A DNA stretch of 64,000 nucleotides, from contig NW_017567001.1 of the NCBI RefSeq assembly GCF_001661265.1, forward strand, positions 124,001 through 188,000, read 5' to 3'. How positions within the stretch are numbered: position 1 is the first letter of the stretch; each line of letters opens with the position of its first letter. The notes under the pieces are model-generated. The model was not told where the DNA came from. It saw only the letters and a program-made list of their open reading frames with translations, and ran no database searches. Shown piece after piece: positions 58,231 to 64,000 of this stretch. Made by a program: the position numbers and the translations under genes. The stretch comes from Saitoella complicata NRRL Y-17804 (taxonomy: Eukaryota > Ascomycota > Saitoellomycetes > Saitoellales > Saitoellaceae).

Positions 58231-58482
58231 ATTATCTCGACTCCAGCAGATCAAAGCAAAAGCACAAAGGAAATGGTCGAACGGTATTTATTGTTGCCCA
58301 GGTGGTGTGCATGGACGGGATGCGCTCCTCCCTCCTCCCTCCTCGGTGGGTGTTTAGCGCCCAGCTGCCGTATACCACCGCATGTGGCTGTGCAGGCGCA
58401 GTAAGTACTTCCCGAGGCGACTTGCGTGTGGGGCGCACTGACGTTTCGATAACGAAGAAAATCCACGGTAAGAACAACGAAA

Positions 58483-58935
58483 ATGGCATTGCAAGCACGA
58501 GCACGATCCCTTTACCGCTCTCTTTACAGAGAAGTCAAGCTCCAGGTTCGTTTGACCGCCTCAGGATCTGTGGAATGATGTCTGATTGAAAATGTTAGTC
58601 CCACCCAGTGGTCACCGTCAACAATGCCGACGTCCCCTATAACTCGCAATACCTTACCCACCTCCGAGCAACATTCGACAAAACTCTGCCAAATCCTGAG
58701 AGCGAGCTGAAGAAGGGTGATGACTTTTTGCACTTTTTGCAGGGACAGAGGGAGTATAAGGCGTTGTTGGAGGTTCGTCGAGACAGTTAAAACTGTATTG
58801 CGAGACATCGGGTGCTAACAGGTTGTCAAATAGAGATACAACCCCAGTATCGGTATGGATCCTGAAGAGAAGATTAGATTGACTGGAAGGAGAGTCGGAT
58901 TCGATCTCCCAACGGAGTATAAGGAGGACAAGTAA
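58483..58935 (+). CDS. FMC1: ATP synthase assembly factor FMC1 (LYR motif)
   Basis: Exons 58483-58545, 58599-58772 and 58834-58935 join in phase 0 to 112 aa. It starts MALQARARSLYRSLYREVKLQ, with the LYR motif of the mitochondrial LYR family, and ends LLERYNPSIGMDPEEKIRL followed by TGRRVGFDLP. That second block, RYNPG/S-M-x-EE+IRLTARRVG, is typical of fungal FMC1. FMC1 stabilises assembly factor Atp12 for F1-ATPase assembly at higher temperature in yeast mitochondria. Small size and the three-exon layout fit. It is head-to-head with HFM1 (252 bp between start codons) and convergent with the GNAT gene, only 66 bp between stop codons. Confidence 0.85.
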
Positions 58936-59001
58936 AGCCATGGATCACAACCGGAGGGGGCACAAGTACGATATCACCACGACCAACGCACAATATATCT
59001 T

Positions 59002-59627
59002 CTACAGCATCTTCACAACCTTCACATGCGGTCCTCCATCCTCATTAAACACCCCCAACTTCTCATCCATCACATACCCACACTTCTCATAAAACCCTCT
59101 CTTGTCCTCCTGACTATTCGCCACGATCTCCCTAATACCGGGCTGTGCTCTCCGTCCATCATGATCTGTACCTGGACCCCATGCCATGATCGAGGCGGCT
59201 TCACCTGCGTCAACGAGGATACGCCCGATGGATCGGCCGCGGATATCGGAGCGGACGGCGAGTCGGCCGAGTTTGACTGTTGTTGCTGATTTCCGGATCA
59301 TCCGAATGGTTCCTGTAGGCCGAAAGTTAAACACTAATTTATGGATTCAGTTGACGCTTCGATGACCTACCCAATGGCTCGTTCGTATCCCGATCTCTCG
59401 CCAGTAGATGAATCACGTCTTCCCGTGGAAAGTTGTCATACTCATCTCTCTCGACTTCCATAGCAAAGCCTGTATGTCTGATCAATCCCGGCTGGAAAAG
59501 GCACTTCCGGTTCGTCTAACACACCTTGCTCCTCGACAAATACCCGGATTCGCAGGTCTAGGCATGTTTGGTGATCATCTTTCGTTTGTACGTTCACGAT
59601 CTCCGTGTGATGAGGTACTGCCGTCAT
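59002..59627 (-). CDS. GNAT-family N-acetyltransferase
   Basis: Three exons, 59627-59525, 59469-59371 and about 59312-59002, join in frame to 170 aa. The family layout is visible: CLDLRIRVFVEEQG, then FAMEVERDEYDNFPREDVIHLLARD, LGTIRMI, KLGRLAVRSDIRGRSIGRILV (acetyl-CoA-binding R/Q-x-x-G-x-G/A region, here RGRSIG), and a C-terminal GFYEKCGYVMDEKLGVF. The EEQGF...DEYD block resembles the ElaA/YjcF-like branch. It would transfer an acetyl group from acetyl-CoA to a small molecule or protein; the substrate is unknown. The frame is open across parts of the introns, but only the spliced form keeps the conserved strands together. Confidence 0.82.
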
Positions 59628-60061
59628 TTGGATGCCTCTACCAGCGTAAGAATGCAAGGTTAACAATGCAACTCACCCACCCTCTCGCACATCCAGCACT
59701 GGAGCGCACGCCACACTGCACCGCCCCACTCGGAAATGGCAACAGTATGAGGATCTCCCAACGAATATTACGTGGGCTATTAGCAACTCTACAGCGTAAT
59801 CGCCATTCCAACATTATCAGCTGCAGTTGTAGGCTTCCCTATCTCCCGCGGTCTTTCTGTCGGCAGAACTGGACCGGTGCAATCCACTGCACCCCGGCGC
59901 CGGGCTCAGCTGCAGCCGTGACGTCCGCCACAACACCAGCGACTTTCGAGCAGTCCCTGTCCCGTTTACAAACAAGGTCCAAAGCCAAACTTCATTACGA
60001 GTAGGCCGGCCTTACATCCAGTTATCGCCGTCACAAATCGTCTTCATCCCGGATCAAGAGC
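59628..60061. other. 434-bp divergent promoter between the GNAT and WBP2-like genes
   Basis: Shared upstream region; one plus-strand frame crosses it but overlaps the antisense GNAT gene and has no domain. No other feature. Confidence 0.55.
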
Positions 60062-60804
60062 ATGTCTCTCAACTGGGTCCTCCTCGATTCCCCCGCAACG
60101 GGAAGTGCCTCAAGTCTCCCCTTCATCCCTCTACCAGAAGAAACGGTCATATCATGTCATTCGGCAGTGGGTCTTAACCTCGAGTCAGTCACGACGAACA
60201 ATACCATACGACCGCCTGCTGGCGGTGGCGCGGATCAAGAGGTCCCGCCCCCGGTGAAGCTGGAAGTGAAAGATGGTAAGGCATGGGTAACATCGCGTCG
60301 GGTAAGTGATATTGGTTGGCGTTCTTTTGCCTAGACGTTAACCAGTTACAGATCATTTACCTTCCCACCTCTCCAACACCCTCCTTCCGCTCCTTCTCCG
60401 CCCCCCTCCGCAACCTCCGAAACCCAAATCTCACCCAACCTTGGTTCGCACCTCTTTCCTTCTCCTCTTCCGTTCTCCCAACACCCGGAGGAGGCCTCCC
60501 TCCACCATCCGCGAACTTCAGATGTACTTTTCGAGAGGGTGGAGCAGAGGTGTTCTTCAGGGGCGTTGTAGGTGCGATGGAGAGAGCGAGGAATGAGGGG
60601 TTGGGAGTTGTGGAGGTAGATCCAGTGCCGGAGTATGAGGAGCGACAGGGTACATCTGCATTGCAATCAGAGGCAATCGGAACCACGACTGCTGAAGAGA
60701 ATGAAGGTGAAGAGGGTACGGCAGAGGAGGAGGGAAGTAAGAGGAGGAGAGCGGACGTCCTACATGACGACGCACCGCCGGGGTACGACGAAGTTGTCCG
60801 TTAA
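60062..60804 (+). CDS. WBP2-like protein (GRAM-type domain, PPxY motif)
   Basis: Exons 60062-60301 and 60352-60804 join in phase 0 to 230 aa; donor GTAAGT, acceptor TTACAG. The N-terminal 60 residues and the segment KLEVKDGKAWVTSRRIIYLP form the GRAM-like beta fold of the WBP2 family. A Pro/Ser-rich insert and FRCTFREGGAEVFFRGVVGA complete it. The C-terminus is acidic, then basic (KRRR), and ends in PPGYDEVVR, a PPxY motif that binds WW domains. Mammalian WBP2 is a WW-partner transcriptional co-activator; fungal roles are poorly defined. A membrane-lipid link through the GRAM fold and Rsp5-dependent regulation are possible. Name is by motif and layout only. Confidence 0.78.
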
Positions 60805-61302
60805 GCGTCATAAGCAGCTGATCGAGAGCTTGTCTTGAGAAATGTAATTCCTAACGAGGCCAGGAAACCACGGCAGGGCCGGTAAGCTCTATAATATAGG
60901 GAAATATTGACACCTAAGCTTCCGGATCATGCGAGAAAGACGTTCCACAACTGGCCAAACATACCAATGTAAGGGTTCGTACGGAAGTAACGAGGACCGG
61001 CTGCATGTCAATCGATGTTGGCATTGACGGGCGTTCTGTTCCTCCTCGCTGCCGACCATAGGGCTACTCGAGAAAGTAATGATAACTGCTGATGTCACCA
61101 TTTAGTATGCAAATTAGCCGTGTCGAAGAATTACACCAACCACAACCTTCTGTGGTACAGCTTGGATTACCGGGCCTATCTACTCTAAAATCTATCCTAA
61201 ACCTATCCTAAACTCTCTTTCAGGGAAACATCCACCGCAAGGGATAACTAGCGGCTAACAGTGTAAGCTAAGAGACAATCGCAATCCACACATCTCGTCA
61301 AG

Positions 61303-61595
61303 GGAGGCCTCCTCAAGGCAGGAGGCATGAGTGCTTTGGTGGAGAAGCACTCCTCACCTTCCCCGGACAATCCCGGGGCAAAACGAGGGAGGTGTGGATG
61401 TACCCAACTGGGCGCGACCACTCATCATCGACTACCGAAGTGCAGGAGCCACGCACTCGTCCGTCGCAGAGCCACAGCTTTGGACAGCCTTCGGCAGAAG
61501 GGCCCTCCGACAGGAGGTACGAGGGGACATCCAATCGGTGTGATGGTAGGCATACCACGAGCCTCAGCAAGAGCCACAATCCCGTCTGCCGACGG
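61303..61595. repeat. Hairpin array, left block
   Basis: Perfect inverted repeats: GCCTCCT/AGGAGGC (61307-61313 with 61320-61326), GAGTGCTT/AAGCACTC (61329-61336 with 61345-61352), CCCCGG/CCGGGG (61361-61366 with 61373-61378), CCTTC/GAAGG (61488-61492 with 61497-61501) and CCGTC/GACGG (61582-61586 with 61591-61595). Loops are 4-8 nt. The first three are end to end within 72 bp. Confidence 0.75.
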
Positions 61596-62119
61596 TGGGA
61601 CAACCTTGCCTTAGGAGACAGCATGATATGGGGAAGGAACAGTGCTGGTGTGCGGGCATTCTTTGGCGAAGCTGGAGACCGCGATACCGTTTTCGAGGCT
61701 GCGCGGAGCAGCTTAACGGTAGGCGATGCTGACTGGAGCAGCAGGCGTGTGTATGTGTGCACTCTCAACAGCGTTCGAGCCGAACCCGTATAGGAATCAG
61801 CGACGACTCGATCGCCTGCGGGGCGTAATGGACGTTTCACAAAGCTCATGATGTTATAGCAGGAATTAGCGTATACCCAGACGGAAAGGTCATAGGGAGT
61901 ACGTACCGTAGTGAATTGTACATCATGCCTATGAAGAGAAGCTGAGAAGCTGAAAAGCTTCACACATCACCCGTCCCTTAAAGACTAAAGAGATCCTCAG
62001 GCGTGTGAATCGACACTGCTCAAGACAAGTTAGTTGGAAGTCGCATCGCCTCTTGGGCTAACTGTACCTTCGAAACTTGGTGTTCCTCGCTCCGAAGACT
62101 GCTGGCAAGTCGGATAGCG

Positions 62120-62168
62120 CGACGCTCAGAAGCGTCGGCTGGCACCATGGTACCCACGAGAGTACCAT
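62120..62168. repeat. Hairpin array, right block
   Basis: CGACGCT/AGCGTCG with a CAGA loop (62120-62126 with 62131-62137) and ATGGTAC/GTACCAT with an 8-nt loop (62147-62153 with 62162-62168), both with 7 of 7 pairs. Confidence 0.7.
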
Positions 62169-62270
62169 TCTGAGCCATTAGTCTCGACAGCTGCCGATGC
62201 AGCGCACCTCCGGGCACGTCCTTCCTCTCTCGTCACTCACAGCATGCACGACCCCCGCGTCTTGTTTCCC

Positions 62271-62356
62271 TGAAAAAAAGAAAAGAAAAAAGGAAAAAAA
62301 AGGCCCTCCCTCCTCCCTCCTCCCAACCACCCGACCACCCGACCACCCGACCCTCC
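62271..62356. repeat. Low-complexity A-rich tract followed by CCACCCGA repeats
   Basis: An A/G tract (62272-62302) runs into a CCCTCC tract and then three perfect CCACCCGA copies (62327-62334, 62335-62342, 62343-62350). Simple-sequence DNA downstream of the edge membrane gene. Confidence 0.8.
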
Positions 62357-62595
62357 CAACAACCCGCACCATCCCAATAACATATAAACCCATAAAACAA
62401 AACGCCGGTCTCCTATAACCAAACCATCCATAACAATGTCCCCTGTATAAGTGTCCCGTCATGCCTGTTCTGTTTTTTGCAGCACTGTCGTTTCTGTGAA
62501 TATATTCATGAGAAAGGACGCTCCGATGATAACTTTGGGTGCACAACCAACACCAAACACGAACACGTTCTAGCCAAATGGGCTCGGGAACCTCA

Positions 62596-64000
62596 TCACA
62601 GCTCCACCAGAATTCTCGGAATACACATCAAGCTGATGAAACCAGCAACCCCGCCGTACCAATCAATCCCAATTCCAAAGGCAGATGGCCCATCAATTCG
62701 GGACACATAGCCCCTCCGATGCCTAGACCACTCCTGTTGCCTCCACGATAACCACACCAAGGTGATAAAAAAGCATACATTCCACCCATAATTGCCCTGG
62801 ACAGTCCAGAACTGCCATGTAGCCGACATGGGATTCCACAGAACAATATCCAGAAACCATGAAATAAACTCCGAAGAGAACTCAATGACGTCAAGGGTAA
62901 AGTATCGACAATCGGCGGCAAAATATCGACATTCGACAGCAAAATAGGCCACCAAGTTCAGCACGTACTCGAGCGCTGGTTGCACTGCGTATTTAGTTAA
63001 GGCGATGAGGGCTTGTTTGACCAAGGGGATGAGAACGTGCTCAAATAGCGGGACGAGCACGTAATCAAGGAAAGGTTCGAGCCAGAAGGGCAAGGCGAAT
63101 GCTACGAACAATACTTCAATCATCGACCACATGACTTCGATCATTGACGGAGGAAAGATGATCGAACGGTCGTCATTGCTCTCAGCACCTTCATCATCAG
63201 AATCGGGTTCTGAGTCCGATGGATCTGATCCAGGACTGGGGAAATAATTTTCCGCTTCCCGCTCTGGTTGAACCTGGTCTTGGACGACGGGCTCTGGTTG
63301 GACCTCGTTGGGCATCGAAGCCGGATTGCTTGGCATCGTGGTTACTGCGGGTTCGTTCGCCGGTGACATATTTGATGGCTGCGCAGCGTTGGACGGCCCT
63401 GCTTCCTGCTCGACAGGTTGAAAAAAATATGGCTGGTGTCGACGTCGAAAGGGCTTCGTCGGCCAACGACTCCGATTAACGTCTGCAACATAGACAAGCG
63501 GTTCGTAAGTTGCCATCACCTTGTATGGGCGGTGATCTCTCCTCGCAATGTTATCCGAGACATATTCGTCTACCGACGGTTGCGGAACACAACGTCCACG
63601 AGCAGCCGATCGCGAAAAGAACGAAATAGGTGGAAGCGGTGCAGACCGTATGCCCCTATCAGTGAGTTTGATAGACGATGACATTTTGGCGTCAACATCG
63701 GCATCGGCATCTTTGGCATCTGTAATGTCTAGTGAGTCAACTTGGACTCCTGGAGCAGCCGCAGATTCGACGGGCGCGTGTTCGTCGTCATCAGTGTTGG
63801 TAGCCACAGTCTCATTATCCACAATCTCAACTTCCGCAGTTTCAGCGACCGCGCTGGCAACCTCAGGCTCAGGAGCCGCAATCTCAGGACCCGTAATCTC
63901 GACTTGCTCAGCGGACTGAACTGGTTCAACAAGAGGCTCAGTCGTTGTGCTTGGTTCTAGTAGGCGTATGGGTTTCTCCGGATCTTGTAGATTCTCAACA
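62596..64000 (-). CDS. Unrecognised acidic membrane protein with amphipathic repeats, cut by right edge
   Basis: The minus frame is open from the window end to the TGA at 62598-62596, at least 467 codons, so the start lies outside. The visible N-terminal part is Glu/Val/Pro-rich with repeats (EVEI, EPEVA), then Asp-rich. A basic middle (RWPTKPFRRRHQPYFF) and a Pro/Glu/Ser-rich acidic stretch follow. The C-terminal 190 residues are hydrophobic and repetitive: SMIEVMW/SMIEVLF, VLVPLFEH/VLIPLVKQ/ALIALTKY, YFAVECR/YFAADCR/YFTLDVI, then two stronger spans near the end (WNVCFFITLVWLSW and a Gly/Ile-rich one). No family is recognised. The open frame and sharp domain boundaries support a real gene; introns cannot be excluded. 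Confidence 0.65.
   Translation of the reverse strand, partial: VENLQDPEKPIRLLEPSTTTEPLVEPVQSAEQVEITGPEIAAPEPEVASAVAETAEVEIVDNETVATNTDDDEHAPVESAAAPGVQVDSLDITDAKDADADVDAKMSSSIKLTDRGIRSAPLPPISFFSRSAARGRCVPQPSVDEYVSDNIARRDHRPYKVMATYEPLVYVADVNRSRWPTKPFRRRHQPYFFQPVEQEAGPSNAAQPSNMSPANEPAVTTMPSNPASMPNEVQPEPVVQDQVQPEREAENYFPSPGSDPSDSEPDSDDEGAESNDDRSIIFPPSMIEVMWSMIEVLFVAFALPFWLEPFLDYVLVPLFEHVLIPLVKQALIALTKYAVQPALEYVLNLVAYFAVECRYFAADCRYFTLDVIEFSSEFISWFLDIVLWNPMSATWQFWTVQGNYGWNVCFFITLVWLSWRQQEWSRHRRGYVSRIDGPSAFGIGIDWYGGVAGFISLMCIPRILVEL

Larger units (their letters stand above)
60805..62595. other. 1.8 kb without a recognised protein gene, hairpin-rich
   Basis: Frames here (216 codons without ATG on minus at 61963-61313; 133 codons on plus at 61392-61793) show no domain, and neither has a clear start plus splice pattern. 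The stretch does hold a dense set of short perfect hairpins between 61,303 and 62,168, a CTATCCTAAAC repeat near 61,190-61,215, and low-complexity A- and C-rich tracts near 62,270-62,360. A structured noncoding RNA is possible. Confidence 0.5.

Noticed and set aside
61313-61963. 216-codon minus-strand frame over the hairpin block
   Set aside because: Lacks an ATG near its start and shows no domain; GC-rich palindromic DNA often leaves such frames open.
62020-62217. 65-codon minus-strand frame with possible splice sites (GGCAG acceptor, GTACAG donor)
   Set aside because: Could be an internal exon, but no partner exons or family were found and it overlaps the right hairpin block.
60805-62595. 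Possible transposon remnant because of the inverted repeats
   Set aside because: The repeats are many small local hairpins, not long terminal ones. No target-site duplication, transposase or reverse transcriptase fragment is visible.

Overview
The window is nuclear DNA of a filamentous fungus. It carries 26 to 27 protein genes, almost all with short introns (about 50-70 nt). The introns have GTRNGT-like donors and CTGAC or CTAAC branch sites just upstream of a CAG/TAG acceptor. Fungal markers include a velvet regulator, a Zn2Cys6 zinc-cluster factor, a KRE2/MNT1-type mannosyltransferase, a siderophore transporter and a Pho85-type cyclin. A complex I subunit gene excludes fission yeast and most budding yeasts. 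Dense introns, a MYST acetyltransferase with a double PHD finger and a RUS-family (DUF647) gene suggest Basidiomycota; this is an inference, not proof. I saw no tRNA, rRNA, CRISPR array or transposable element.

Layout. 0-10 kb: centrin (cut by the left edge), the NUP98-NUP96 precursor, complex I subunit NDUFA1, a MYST histone acetyltransferase and a small Pol I subunit A14/Ker1-like gene. 10-21 kb: a 2.6 kb gene-free stretch, then a velvet protein, a SET-domain lysine methyltransferase and a Zn2Cys6 factor with 11 introns. 22-32 kb: glycerol kinase, ribosomal protein eL8, a Rieske/AIFM3-like reductase, TDP1 and a SnoaL-like 'pathogen-related' protein. 33-42 kb: an alpha-arrestin, V-ATPase assembly factor VMA12, the Hsp90 activator AHA1 (with an unexpected predicted membrane anchor), a long regulatory region, a PCL-type cyclin and a small membrane protein. 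42-53 kb: a RUS-family protein, a siderophore transporter with a cluster of iron-type GATA sites, CTF18, CTU1/NCS6 and a GT15 mannosyltransferase. 53-64 kb: the meiotic helicase HFM1/MER3, FMC1, a GNAT acetyltransferase, a WBP2-like protein, a hairpin-rich gene-free stretch, and an unrecognised repetitive membrane protein that runs off the right edge.

Many genes are head-to-head with 150-430 bp between start codons: centrin/NUP98, NDUFA1/MYST, AIFM3-like/TDP1, VMA12/AHA1, CTF18/CTU1, HFM1/FMC1 and GNAT/WBP2-like. Shared promoters are therefore likely. There is no biosynthetic cluster. The genes serve nuclear transport, chromatin and genome stability, mitochondrial assembly, secretion and signalling.

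The most noteworthy observations are: an AHA1 gene whose last exon adds a basic patch and a transmembrane tail and is skipped if one intron is retained; six ATCTGAT cores, one a perfect ATCTGATAA, upstream of the siderophore transporter; a series of perfect short hairpins at 61.3-62.2 kb; a concentration of ATGCATGC palindromes upstream of the cyclin; and an edge protein built of repeated amphipathic 7-9-residue units.
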